Part shown: positions 1 through 7,927 of the stretch, in pieces
Layout: the number at the start of each line of letters is the position of its first letter
Numbering within the stretch: the stretch's first letter is position 1
Assembly (NCBI RefSeq): GCF_015471405.1
Contig: NZ_BLVZ01000010.1
Location: forward strand, 1 to 64,000
Reading direction: 5' to 3'
Source of the DNA: Pseudomonas cichorii
GTDB lineage: Bacteria > Pseudomonadota > Gammaproteobacteria > Pseudomonadales > Pseudomonadaceae
DNA: 64,000 nt
Translations under genes and position numbers: made by a program
Notes under the pieces: model-generated
Databases searched by the model: none
Told to the model about the DNA's origin: nothing
The model's input: the letters and a program-made list of their open reading frames with translations, nothing else

Positions 1-108
1 GTGGTGCCGGAAGAGGAACGGCATCTGGTGGGCGCAGCGCTGGAGGAGATTGGTTATCCGTATTGGGATGAGAGCCAGAATCCGGCGTACAAGCTGTTTC
101 TGGGGTAA
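1..108 (+). CDS. ilvA: Threonine dehydratase, biosynthetic (3' end only)
   Basis: Only the last 35 codons are inside the window, in frame from base 1 to a TAA at 106-108. They contain the segment YPYWDESQNPAYKLFLG, which matches the C-terminal end of the ACT-like regulatory domain of biosynthetic threonine deaminase, whose E. coli member ends in a similar DETNNPAF..FL pattern. The enzyme converts threonine to 2-oxobutyrate with PLP, the first step of isoleucine synthesis, and is inhibited by isoleucine through this C-terminal region. The catalytic part lies outside the window, so the call rests on the tail alone. A REP element follows within 6 bases of the stop. Confidence 0.8.
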   Translation: MVPEEERHLVGAALEEIGYPYWDESQNPAYKLFLG

Positions 109-113
109 GCGAT

Positions 114-181
114 CGTAGGAGCGAATTCATTCGCGAAGCCTTTCGCGAATGAGCGGAGCGCCGCCCGATTCGCTCCTACGG
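114..181. repeat. REP/REPIN element, GTAGGAGCGAAT family
   Basis: Inverted copies of GTAGGAGCGAAT (115-126) and ATTCGCTCCTAC (168-179) flank a smaller internal inverted repeat (TTCGCGAA-type). This is the Pseudomonas REPIN layout: two REP sequences facing each other. It fills the gap between the convergent ilvA and DUF2242 genes and can form a long RNA hairpin, so it may also act as a bidirectional terminator. Related copies occur near 18032, 43878, 49550 and 63981. Confidence 0.8.
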
Positions 182-184
182 GGG

Positions 185-949
185 TTACTGATCTTCAGCG
201 CTGAATGCCGCTGGCTCCGCAGGTGCTGCAACTGGTTCGCTGCTGACAGGTGTGGCCGGGGACTCTGGCGGTACCGTTTCGGCTTTCGGCTCAGCCTCGA
301 CCGGTTGAGGCGCCAAGGGAACCGGTGCCGGAACTGGAGCCGGTGCAGGAGCGGAAGCGGGAGCCGCTTCCGGCACGCCCAGATCAGCCTTGGGTTTCTC
401 GACGATATGCGCAGCCTGCTTCACTTCTGGAGGCAGGAAATTTTCCACCAGCCCGAAAAAGCGCTCATAGAACTTGGCCGAAGCAACCGTCTCGCTGGCC
501 ACCTTGACCATCGAATCGTCGGTCGAGCCGATCGGCATCGATACCGAACCCAGCACGCCTACCCCCAGACTGGCCGAGTTGTTGGTTTTCTTCAGCGCAT
601 AACGGTCCTGCAAAGCGTTGGCGAACATGGTCGAACCGCCACCACCGACATCGGCCGCGCAGACAAGGTTGAAACTGATCTCGATATGAGTCTCGCCCGT
701 CTGCTGGAAGCTCTTGCGACCGCTGATCATTTTCGGGTCATTGCTGGTAATGATATAGCCCTGGCTGAGCAACGCACGCCGTCCGGCCTCACAGGACGAA
801 TCATCGCTGGCCGGGTAACTTCTGGAAAAAGTCCCTGCATCATCGAAATGCTCATGATCGTAGACAGCCTGCTTGGGAGACGAACAGCCAGCAATAACCA
901 GCAGGACGGACGTCCAGCACGCGGTACGAAAGCTCAGTAACTTAAACAT
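185..949 (-). CDS. DUF2242 family lipoprotein
   Basis: A 254-residue protein with a lipoprotein signal peptide: hydrophobic stretch SVLLVIAG followed by Cys at residue 21 (VIAGC), giving a predicted lipidated, membrane-anchored periplasmic protein. The central part (about residues 27-170) matches the DUF2242 family as I know it from Pseudomonas. It includes a CEAGRRALLSQGY segment and a conserved-looking region around ISGRKSFQQ. The last 80 residues are a low-complexity Ala/Pro/Glu-rich tail (PAPAPVPAPVP) likely to span periplasm or peptidoglycan. The start has AGGA six bases upstream. Function is unknown. It is convergent with ilvA across the REP element. Confidence 0.75.
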   Translation of the reverse strand: MFKLLSFRTACWTSVLLVIAGCSSPKQAVYDHEHFDDAGTFSRSYPASDDSSCEAGRRALLSQGYIITSNDPKMISGRKSFQQTGETHIEISFNLVCAADVGGGGSTMFANALQDRYALKKTNNSASLGVGVLGSVSMPIGSTDDSMVKVASETVASAKFYERFFGLVENFLPPEVKQAAHIVEKPKADLGVPEAAPASAPAPAPVPAPVPLAPQPVEAEPKAETVPPESPATPVSSEPVAAPAEPAAFSAEDQ

Positions 950-1123
950 CGAGGATCCTGGGGAAGATAACTGTCAGCAGAACTGCAGACCGGGGAAACG
1001 TCGGTAAGTCTGCAACAAGGCCAGCGCAGGATCAACGCAGACAGTGAAAAGATGCTGATACAAATGACGATTTTTTCGTGTCGGGGCTTTGCAATCAGCC
1101 ACAAACGCTTGATCAGGTGCCTT

Positions 1124-2026
1124 TTAACCCCGATCCCACACCGGTTCAGGCGCAAAGCGTTCGGCGAGGAAGTCCAGCAGTGCCCGCAATGCCGATGACA
1201 TGTGTTTTCGGGAGGTATAGACCGCGTAAATGCTCAGCTCCATTGGCTGGTAGTGGGTCAGCAGGGGTATCAGCCTGCCGTCCTGCATGAGCGGCGCCGC
1301 CAGATAGGTGGGGAGCAGCGCAATACCCGCTCCGCAAAGCGCAGCCTGCATGGTGGTGATCGAGTCATTGGTACTGAGGTTGCCCTGTACCGCAACGCTG
1401 CACGGCAAACCCTTGCGGGTGAAATGCCACAGGCTGCTGCTGTGGTAGGAATGGGTCAGGCAGTTATGCAGAGCCAGGTCTTCAATACTTTTAGGTCCGG
1501 AATGCGCCTGCAGATAAGCAGGCGATGCACAGACCACAGAGCGGCAGGTCGTCAGGCGGCGGGCAATCAGATTCGGGTCCAGGTCGTTGGTGATGCGAAT
1601 CGCCAGGTCGAGGCGCTCATCGACCAGATTCACCGTGCGATCAAGCAACACCATGTCGACACGCACCTGCGAGTAGCGGCCAACGAACTCGGTGACGGCC
1701 TGGGTGAGCTGAGCCTGCCCAAAGGACGTGCTGGTGGTGATGCGCAGCAAGCCTTTGGGCTCATCCTCGGGCGCTGCCACGACGGCACGCATGTCTTCCG
1801 CCAAATCGAGCATCCGTCGACACAACGGCAAAACCTCGGCGCCAGCGGCAGTAAGGTTCAGTCGTCGGGTGGTGCGGTGCATCAGCCGGGCACCGGTCCA
1901 CTCTTCAAGCTCGGCCAGGAATCTTGAAATGACAGGCCGCGACAATCCGAGCTTGTCGGCAGCCGCAGTCTGGCTGCCGCAATCAACGACCGTGACGAAA
2001 GCTTGCATGGCCTGCAATTTGTCCAT
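1124..2026 (-). CDS. LysR-family transcriptional regulator
   Basis: A 300-residue protein of normal LysR length. Residues 1-60 form the winged helix-turn-helix (AFVTVVDCGSQTAAADKLGLS.PVISRFLAELEEWTGARL), followed by RTTRRLNLTAAG, typical of the family. Residues from about 90 to the end form the effector-binding domain. It is divergent from the exported metallo-beta-lactamase-fold gene at 2133 across a gap of about 106 bases, the usual arrangement in which a LysR protein controls its neighbour and itself. The inducer cannot be told from sequence. Confidence 0.88.
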   Translation of the reverse strand: MDKLQAMQAFVTVVDCGSQTAAADKLGLSRPVISRFLAELEEWTGARLMHRTTRRLNLTAAGAEVLPLCRRMLDLAEDMRAVVAAPEDEPKGLLRITTSTSFGQAQLTQAVTEFVGRYSQVRVDMVLLDRTVNLVDERLDLAIRITNDLDPNLIARRLTTCRSVVCASPAYLQAHSGPKSIEDLALHNCLTHSYHSSSLWHFTRKGLPCSVAVQGNLSTNDSITTMQAALCGAGIALLPTYLAAPLMQDGRLIPLLTHYQPMELSIYAVYTSRKHMSSALRALLDFLAERFAPEPVWDRG

Positions 2027-2132
2027 TATTCGACCGGTTTCAGCAACAAATATGGGCCTAATCTAGCGTTTTTCAGTCTATAAATCTCAACTAATCTGGA
2101 CTTCTCTTAATACAGCCCGGATGGAGATTTTC

Positions 2133-3011
2133 ATGCTACCGCTATTTGCACGACGCTTTGTTGCCAGCATCGCCCTGCTCGGCTTCGCCGGCACCAGCCT
2201 GGCAGCACAGCCATTGAAGCTGGATGTCTACAACCCTGGAGCCGAGGCCATCTTCCCGGTGTCGTCGGTGCTGGTCACTGCCGAGAAAGATGCAATCCTG
2301 GTCGACGCACAATTTTCCACAACACAGGCCGAGCAGGTCGTGGAAAAGATCCGTAAAAGCGGCAAGAACCTCACCACCATCTACATCAGCCATGGCGACC
2401 CGGATTATTACTTCGGCCTGCAAGCCATTACCGAGGCCTACCCAAAGGCCAAGGTAGTGGCCAGTGCTGAAACGGTCGCTCACATCAAGGAAACCAAGGA
2501 CGGCAAACTGGCCTACTGGGGACCGAAGCTGGGCGCTGGCGCACCGAGCAAGATCATCGTTCCCGAAGTCATTCAGGGCAGTAGCCTGAAGCTTGAAGGC
2601 CAGGACCTGCAGATCGTCGGCCTTGACGGCCCGCAGCCTGACCGGACGTTTGTGTGGGTTCCGTCAATCAAGGCGGTCATCGGCGGCGTGGTGCTGGCCA
2701 ATAACATTCATGTGTGGATAGCCGACACTCAAAGTGCCAAATCGCATCAGGACTGGCTGGCAACCCTGGCCACCATCGAGAAACTGAAACCCGCAACCGT
2801 CGTTCCCGGCCACTTCCTGACAGGTGAACTCAAGTCGGAACAGGCACCTGCCTTTACCGCGAACTACATCAAGACCTTCGATGCAGAAACCGCCAAGGCC
2901 AAGGATTCCGCAGCGCTGATCCAGGCAATGAAAACTCATTACCCGAAACTGGGTGAGGAGTCTTCACTGGAACTCAGTGCCAAAGTAGCCAAAGGCGAAA
3001 TGAAGTGGTGA
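2133..3011 (+). CDS. Exported MBL-fold hydrolase with divergent metal motif
   Basis: A 292-residue protein with a Sec signal peptide (MLPLFARRFVASIALLGFAGTSLAA, cut after AA about residue 25). I chose ATG 2133 over the in-frame ATG at 2121 because GGAG sits 7 bases upstream of it. The body has the metallo-beta-lactamase layout: a first strand region with AILVDAQFS, the motif SHGDPDYYFG where HxHxDH is expected, and VVPGHFLTG near residue 225 for a later ligand His. The second and last histidines of the canonical motif are replaced by Asp and Tyr, so metal content and activity are uncertain. A strong terminator follows. It is probably regulated by the divergent LysR gene. The substrate is unknown. 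Confidence 0.75.
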   Translation: MLPLFARRFVASIALLGFAGTSLAAQPLKLDVYNPGAEAIFPVSSVLVTAEKDAILVDAQFSTTQAEQVVEKIRKSGKNLTTIYISHGDPDYYFGLQAITEAYPKAKVVASAETVAHIKETKDGKLAYWGPKLGAGAPSKIIVPEVIQGSSLKLEGQDLQIVGLDGPQPDRTFVWVPSIKAVIGGVVLANNIHVWIADTQSAKSHQDWLATLATIEKLKPATVVPGHFLTGELKSEQAPAFTANYIKTFDAETAKAKDSAALIQAMKTHYPKLGEESSLELSAKVAKGEMKW

Positions 3012-3028
3012 ACAAGAGTTGAATGACA

Positions 3029-3061
3029 AAGCTGCGCTTGTAATGAGCGCAGCTTTTTTTT
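3029..3061 (+). terminator. Rho-independent terminator of the MBL-fold gene
   Basis: Stem AAGCTGCGC / GCGCAGCTT with a short loop, followed by a run of eight T residues, 18 bases after the stop at 3011. Confidence 0.9.
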
Positions 3062-3076
3062 GCATAAATCGCAGGC

Positions 3077-3108
3077 AAAAAAAAGCGACCGGTTAAGGTC
3101 GCTTTTTA
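3077..3108. terminator. Bidirectional terminator downstream of the tRNA cluster
   Basis: GCGACC / GGTCGC stem with AAAAAAAA on the left and TTTTT on the right. On the minus strand it lies about 40 bases after the second tRNA-Asp and reads as a terminator for the tRNA operon. Confidence 0.85.
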
Positions 3109-3145
3109 TTTTGCTTCAAGGAGTTCAAGGCCTTGAAGCTTTGTA

Positions 3146-3222
3146 TGGCGCAGCGGACGGGACTCGAACCCGCGACCCCCGGCGTGACAGGCCGGTATTC
3201 TAACCGACTGAACTACCGCTGC
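3146..3222 (-). tRNA. tRNA-Asp (GTC), distal copy
   Basis: Minus-strand cloverleaf of 77 nt including encoded CCA. The acceptor stem GCAGCGG pairs with CCGCTGC, the anticodon loop is CTGTCAC (anticodon GTC), and the T arm contains GGTTCGAGTCC. It is identical to the copy at 3345-3421 over its whole length. Confidence 0.95.
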
Positions 3223-3344
3223 GTATCGCTTGTGAAACTCTTTTAATCGACCTGAAACAAACTTTCGATAGTTTGAATCACTGCCTGATTGAACAACCAT
3301 TGGGTTCTTCAATCCCTGATCCGGCGAACCCGATCTGGATAATA

Positions 3345-3421
3345 TGGCGCAGCGGACGGGACTCGAACCCGCGACCCCCGGCGTGACAGGCCGGTATTCT
3401 AACCGACTGAACTACCGCTGC
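3345..3421 (-). tRNA. tRNA-Asp (GTC), middle copy
   Basis: A second 77-nt tRNA-Asp with the same acceptor stem, GTC anticodon and encoded CCA as the neighbouring copy. It is separated from that copy by 122 bases of unrelated spacer, so the two are tandem gene copies in one transcript rather than a recent duplication with flanks. Confidence 0.95.
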
Positions 3422-3476
3422 GCATGTGTTGCTTCAACTCTGAAAGCCCTCGTGAAACAGCTTCCAGACTCAACGA

Positions 3477-3552
3477 TGGTGGGTGATGACGGGATCGAAC
3501 CGCCGACCCTCTGCTTGTAAGGCAGATGCTCTCCCGGCTGAGCTAATCACCC
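3477..3552 (-). tRNA. tRNA-Val (TAC)
   Basis: A 76-nt minus-strand cloverleaf. Acceptor stem GGGTGAT / ATCACCC, D arm TTAGCTCAGC, anticodon loop CTTACAA with anticodon TAC, T arm GGTTCGATCCC, encoded CCA. It is the promoter-proximal gene of the Val-Asp-Asp cluster. Confidence 0.95.
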
Positions 3553-3667
3553 TTTGCTTCGCTGAGGCCGCGAAATTTACGCACCTACCGAACCTAAGTC
3601 AATACCCTGCTTGAAGTTTTTTTAAAAAACACCTTTCAGAGATCAATTGCGGGCCACCAGCCAGAAA

Positions 3668-3695
3668 CAAAAAAGGCGCGATCTCTCGCACCTTT
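3668..3695 (-). terminator. Rho-independent terminator after the SDR gene
   Basis: On the minus strand GGTGCGA / TCGCGCC with a GAGA loop and one G-U pair, followed by six T residues. It lies about 30 bases after the stop of the SDR gene and separates the metZ region from the tRNA cluster. Confidence 0.75.
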
Positions 3696-3725
3696 GCTTG
3701 CAGCTTAAAGCCTGTAGCTCAAAAC

Positions 3726-4505
3726 TCACTCCACATAAATCATCTTTCTGGTCATGCCACCATCGACCACGAACTCCTGGCCTGTGACGAATCCGGCATT
3801 CCGGGAAAGCAGCCAGGCCACCATGGCCGCGACATCATCCACGGTCCCTACCCTGCCAGCCGGATGCTGGGCGTGGTCGATTTCCGACAACGGCTCGGCA
3901 CGACGCTGGGAAGGATCCCGCGCATCGATCCAGCCAGGACTCACGGCGTTGACGCGAATCTCCGGACCGAGACTGATGGCCAGCGCATGAGTCAGGGCCA
4001 GCAGGCCGCCCTTGCTCGCCGCGTAGGCCTCGGTATCGGGCTCGGACTGTCTGGCACGGGTCGAACTAAGATTGACGATGCTGCCGCAATGAGCGCGCAG
4101 ATACGGCGCACAATGCTTGGCCAGCAGCATCGGACCGCTGAGGTTCACACCCAGCACTCGATTCCAGTGAGCCAGATCGAGGCTTTCGAGAGTGGTGTTA
4201 TGGGGGTCGGCAACGGCCGCATTGCACACCAGCGCATCAAGGCGACCAAAGCGCCTGAGCACTTCGGCCACACCTGCGGCTACCTGATCCTCGCTGGCAA
4301 CGTCCATGGCAATGAACAGGGCGTTGTCACCCAACACCCCGGCCACTTTGGCACCCCGTGAACGATCGAGGTCCGCCAGCACAACCTGCCAGCCTTCGGC
4401 GATCAACCAGGCAGCAATGCCAAGGCCGATCCCGCGTGCGGCTCCGGTAACCAGAGCCACCCGACCATTGTTGGTGCTGGCGATTTTCATCGCCCAATCG
4501 CTCAC
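3726..4505 (-). CDS. SDR-family NAD(P)-dependent oxidoreductase
   Basis: A 259-residue classical short-chain dehydrogenase. The cofactor motif TGAARGIG is near residues 20-27, a Rossmann DLD follows at the second strand, NxA-type CNAAVADP is near residue 92, catalytic Ser is in IVNLSSTRA and the Tyr-Lys pair is in YAASKGG. The C-terminal part carries VNAVSPGWI and GQEFVVDGGM. A GTG at 4505 overlaps the metZ stop (GTGA), and an ATG five codons in (4490) is an alternative. This translational coupling puts it in the metZ transcript. The substrate is unknown. The order purF-metZ-SDR is conserved in Pseudomonas. Confidence 0.88.
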   Translation of the reverse strand: MSDWAMKIASTNNGRVALVTGAARGIGLGIAAWLIAEGWQVVLADLDRSRGAKVAGVLGDNALFIAMDVASEDQVAAGVAEVLRRFGRLDALVCNAAVADPHNTTLESLDLAHWNRVLGVNLSGPMLLAKHCAPYLRAHCGSIVNLSSTRARQSEPDTEAYAASKGGLLALTHALAISLGPEIRVNAVSPGWIDARDPSQRRAEPLSEIDHAQHPAGRVGTVDDVAAMVAWLLSRNAGFVTGQEFVVDGGMTRKMIYVE

Positions 4506-5713
4506 AACGCCGCCAGACCGCGTGCCAGATCAGCCTGAAGGTCTGCAACGTCTTCCAGGCCGACCGCAACCCGGATCAGGCTGTCACGAATCCCGGCAGC
4601 TTCACGCTCTTGAGGCGTCAGGCGACCATGGGACGTGGTACTCGGGTGAGTGATCGTGGTCTTGCTGTCGCCCAGGTTGGCAGTAATGGAAATCAGGCGC
4701 GTGGCATCGATGAAACGCCATGCTCCTTCCTTGCCACCCTTGACCTCAAAGCTCACCACGGCACCGAAACCCTTTTGCTGGCGCTGGGCCAACTCATGTT
4801 GCGGATGGCTCTTGAGCCCGGCGTAGTGAACCTTCTCGACACCTTCCTGCTGCTCAAGCCACTCGGCGACTGCCTGGGCATTGGCGCAATGAGCACGCAT
4901 GCGCAGGCTCAGGGTTTCGAGACCCTTGAGGAAGATCCAGGCATTGAACGGACTCAGCGTTGGCCCGGCAGTACGCAGGAAACCGACCACTTCCTTCATC
5001 TGTTCGCTGCGCCCGGCCACCACACCACCCATGCAACGGCCCTGGCCGTCGATGAACTTGGTTGCCGAATGCACGACGATATCCGCACCCAGACGCAACG
5101 GCTGTTGCAGTGCTGGCGTGCAGAAGCAGTTGTCGACGACCAGCGTCGCGCCCTTGGCGTGAGCGATTTCCGCCAGTGCGGCGATATCCACCAGTTCGGC
5201 CAGCGGGTTGGACGGCGACTCGACGAACAACATTTTCGTGTTGCCCTTGATTGCCGCATCCCAGCCGGACAGGTCTGCCAGAGGCACGTAATCGACTTCG
5301 ATACCGAAGCGCTTGAAGTACTTCTCGAACAGGCTGATGGTCGAGCCGAACACACTGCGCGACACCAGCACATGGTCGCCCGCACTGCACAGGCTCATGA
5401 CCACCGAAAGGATCGCCGCCATGCCCGTTGCCGTGGCAACTGCCTGCTGCGCGCCTTCCAGCGCCGCGATGCGCTCCTCGAAGGAACGCACGGTCGGGTT
5501 GGTATAACGCGAATAGACGTTGCCTGGAACCTCACCCGCAAAACGCGCGGCTGCATCGGCAGCCGTACGGAACACATAGCTGGAGGTAAAGAACATCGGA
5601 TCGCCATGCTCGCTTTCCGGCGTGCGATGTTGCCCGGCGCGTACGGCGAGGGTATCGAAACCCACGCCTTCAAGGTCGCTGTCCAGCCGACCGGCATCCC
5701 ATTCCTGAGTCAT
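4502..5713 (-). CDS. metZ: O-succinylhomoserine sulfhydrylase
   Basis: A 403-residue Cys/Met-metabolism PLP enzyme. It makes homocysteine directly from O-succinylhomoserine and sulfide, the route Pseudomonas uses in place of metB/metC. Family landmarks are RYTNPTV near residue 70, the TGMAAIL phosphate-binding stretch near 98, VVDNCFCTP near 175 and the PLP lysine in HSATKFIDGQGR near residue 210. It sits 19 bases downstream of purF on the same strand, as in other Pseudomonas, and its stop overlaps the SDR start. Close relatives are cystathionine gamma-synthase and MetY. The neighbourhood and the sequence favour MetZ. Confidence 0.93.
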   Translation of the reverse strand: MTQEWDAGRLDSDLEGVGFDTLAVRAGQHRTPESEHGDPMFFTSSYVFRTAADAAARFAGEVPGNVYSRYTNPTVRSFEERIAALEGAQQAVATATGMAAILSVVMSLCSAGDHVLVSRSVFGSTISLFEKYFKRFGIEVDYVPLADLSGWDAAIKGNTKMLFVESPSNPLAELVDIAALAEIAHAKGATLVVDNCFCTPALQQPLRLGADIVVHSATKFIDGQGRCMGGVVAGRSEQMKEVVGFLRTAGPTLSPFNAWIFLKGLETLSLRMRAHCANAQAVAEWLEQQEGVEKVHYAGLKSHPQHELAQRQQKGFGAVVSFEVKGGKEGAWRFIDATRLISITANLGDSKTTITHPSTTSHGRLTPQEREAAGIRDSLIRVAVGLEDVADLQADLARGLAAL

Positions 5714-5732
5714 GCCGTCACTCCTTGCTCGA

Positions 5733-7241
5733 TTAGTTGTTGTACAGATCGATGATAGCGCTCACTGCCTGGCTTTTTACCTTGGAAGCGTCGTTGCGCG
5801 CATGCTCGATCTTGTTCAGATAATGCTCGTCGATATCGCCGGTCACGTACTTGCCGTCGAAGACCGAGCAGTCGAAGTTGTCGATCTTGATCTTCTTGCT
5901 ACCACTGACCGCTTCAATCAGGTCAGTCAGATCCTGATAGATCAGCCAGTCGGCACCGATGAGGTCGGCAACGTCCTGAGTGGTGCGGTTGTGGGCAATC
6001 AGTTCATGAGCACTCGGCATATCGATGCCGTAGACGTTGGGGTAACGCACTGCCGGAGCAGCCGAACAGAAGTAGACATTCTTGGCACCCGCTTCGCGAG
6101 CCATCTGAATGATCTGCTTGCAGGTGGTACCGCGCACGATGGAGTCATCCACCAGCATCACGTTCTTGCCGCGGAACTCCAGCTCGATGGCGTTGAGCTT
6201 CTGGCGCACGGATTTCTTGCGTGCAGCCTGACCCGGCATGATGAAGGTACGGCCAATGTAACGGTTCTTGACGAAACCTTCGCGGAACTTGACGCCCAGG
6301 TGATTGGCCAGCTCCAGCGCAGCCGTGCGGCTGGTGTCCGGAATCGGGATAACCACATCGATATCGTGATCGGGACGCTCGCGCAGGATCTTGTCCGCCA
6401 GTTTCTCGCCCATGCGCAGACGCGCCTTGTAGACCGAGATGCCGTCGATGATCGAGTCCGGGCGCGCCAGATAGACGTGCTCGAAGATGCACGGTGCATA
6501 TTTCGGGTTGGCCGCACACTGACGGGTGAACAGCTTGCCGTCTTCAGTGATGTAAACCGCTTCGCCCGGAGCCAGGTCGCGAATCAGGGTAAAGCCCAGC
6601 ACGTCCAGGGACACGCTTTCGGAGGCGATCATGTACTCGACGCCTTCGTCGGTATGACGCTGACCGAACACGATGGGACGAATGGCGTCCGGGTCGCGGA
6701 AACCGACAATGCCGTAGCCGGTGATCATCGCCACAACGGCGTAGCCACCACGGCAACGGTTATGCACGTCGGTCACGGCCGCGAAGATGTCTTCTTCGGT
6801 GGGCTGCAACTTGCCACGCACGGCCAGTTCATGGGCGAAGACGTTGAGCAACACTTCCGAGTCGGAGCTGGTGTTGACGTGGCGCAGGTCAGATTCGTAA
6901 ATCTCCTTGGCCAGTTGCTCGACGTTGGTCAGGTTGCCGTTGTGCGCCAACGTGATGCCATAAGGCGAGTTGACATAAAACGGCTGGGCTTCGGCCGAAG
7001 TCGAGCTGCCCGCAGTTGGATAGCGCACATGACCAATCCCCATGTGCCCGACCAGACGCTGCATATGGCGCTGATGGAACACATCACGCACCAGACCATT
7101 GTCCTTGCGCAGAAATAACCGGCCTTCATGACTGGTCACGATACCGGCAGCGTCCTGGCCGCGGTGCTGGAGGACGGTGAGCGCGTCATACAGCGCCTGA
7201 TTGACGTTCGACTTACCGACGATACCGACGATGCCACACAT
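5733..7241 (-). CDS. purF: Amidophosphoribosyltransferase
   Basis: A 502-residue enzyme that starts purine synthesis by transferring the glutamine amide to PRPP. The start is ATG 7241, so that the second residue is the catalytic Cys of the N-terminal glutaminase domain (MCGIVGIVG). A TTG three codons upstream is too close to the AGGGG ribosome site. Glutaminase residues 1-230 include the RGQDAAGI and GHVRYPTAG segments. The phosphoribosyltransferase domain carries the PRPP motif VMLVDDSIVRGTT near residue 365. It is downstream of cvpA and upstream of metZ, as in other gamma-proteobacteria. Confidence 0.96.
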   Translation of the reverse strand: MCGIVGIVGKSNVNQALYDALTVLQHRGQDAAGIVTSHEGRLFLRKDNGLVRDVFHQRHMQRLVGHMGIGHVRYPTAGSSTSAEAQPFYVNSPYGITLAHNGNLTNVEQLAKEIYESDLRHVNTSSDSEVLLNVFAHELAVRGKLQPTEEDIFAAVTDVHNRCRGGYAVVAMITGYGIVGFRDPDAIRPIVFGQRHTDEGVEYMIASESVSLDVLGFTLIRDLAPGEAVYITEDGKLFTRQCAANPKYAPCIFEHVYLARPDSIIDGISVYKARLRMGEKLADKILRERPDHDIDVVIPIPDTSRTAALELANHLGVKFREGFVKNRYIGRTFIMPGQAARKKSVRQKLNAIELEFRGKNVMLVDDSIVRGTTCKQIIQMAREAGAKNVYFCSAAPAVRYPNVYGIDMPSAHELIAHNRTTQDVADLIGADWLIYQDLTDLIEAVSGSKKIKIDNFDCSVFDGKYVTGDIDEHYLNKIEHARNDASKVKSQAVSAIIDLYNN

Positions 7242-7253
7242 GCGACACAACCC

Positions 7254-7841
7254 CTACTTAGTGGAACTTGATTTACCAAGCACTTCCTGCGGCATTGCAG
7301 CCGGCAGGATCTGCTCCTTGAACGGCAGCTCAGCAGGAACGCTGATGCCGCTGGCGAGCCACTTGCTGGACATCCCGAGAATCAGGTTTTTCGACCAGTC
7401 AGCAACCATGAGAAATTGCGGCAGCAGCCTTGACTGCTGCCACCATTGATCCTGTTGTACCGGGCCCAGGCTCAATAGCCCGACCGCTACAACGACAAGC
7501 AGGCCTCCGCGCGCAGCGCCGAAGACCATACCGAGAAAACGATCCGTCCCCGAAAGCCCGGTGACGCGAACCAGTTCGCCGATAAGAAAATTGACCATGG
7601 CGCCGACCAGCAATGTGGCGACGAACAGGATGATGCAGCTCGCAATCACGCGGGCTGAAGGTGTCTCTATGTAATTGACCAGATACTGGGACAGCCCCGC
7701 TCCGAACATCCAGGCAACAACGCCCGCGATGATCCAGGTCAGCAGAGACAAGGCTTCCTTGACGAAGCCGCGCTTGATGCTGATCAGAGCGGAGATGGCG
7801 ACAATTCCGATAATCGCCCAGTCAACCGGAGTAAATGGCAC
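7254..7841 (-). CDS. cvpA: CvpA family inner-membrane protein
   Basis: A 195-residue integral membrane protein with four hydrophobic segments (about residues 6-22, 28-46, 65-85 and 103-120), the CvpA pattern. The N-terminal VDWAIIGIVAISALISIKRGF is typical of the family. In E. coli it is needed for colicin V production and its gene precedes purF, as here, 12 bases apart. Its cellular role is still unclear. The start is a GTG at 7841, since no ATG fits better. The C-terminal 50 residues are polar and probably cytoplasmic. Confidence 0.92.
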   Translation of the reverse strand: MPFTPVDWAIIGIVAISALISIKRGFVKEALSLLTWIIAGVVAWMFGAGLSQYLVNYIETPSARVIASCIILFVATLLVGAMVNFLIGELVRVTGLSGTDRFLGMVFGAARGGLLVVVAVGLLSLGPVQQDQWWQQSRLLPQFLMVADWSKNLILGMSSKWLASGISVPAELPFKEQILPAAMPQEVLGKSSSTK

Positions 7842-7927
7842 GGTGCAGCCTACAGACTGATGAGGCGGCGCATTTTAGCAGAGCGCCCGCCTGCCGGTAA
7901 GCTGCGATTCGCGATGCGATGCGACTT

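Noticed and set aside
149..940. Plus-strand frame of 263 codons opposite the DUF2242 gene
   Set aside because: The start lies inside the REP element and the protein is Arg/Cys-rich as expected for antisense of the lipoprotein.
3106..3312. Minus-strand frame over the tRNA-Asp copy
   Set aside because: It covers a tRNA and its terminator and cannot be a protein gene.
5712..7118. Antisense open frame of 468 codons opposite purF
   Set aside because: Complement of a real, motif-complete purF gene, with no ribosome site or recognised domain.
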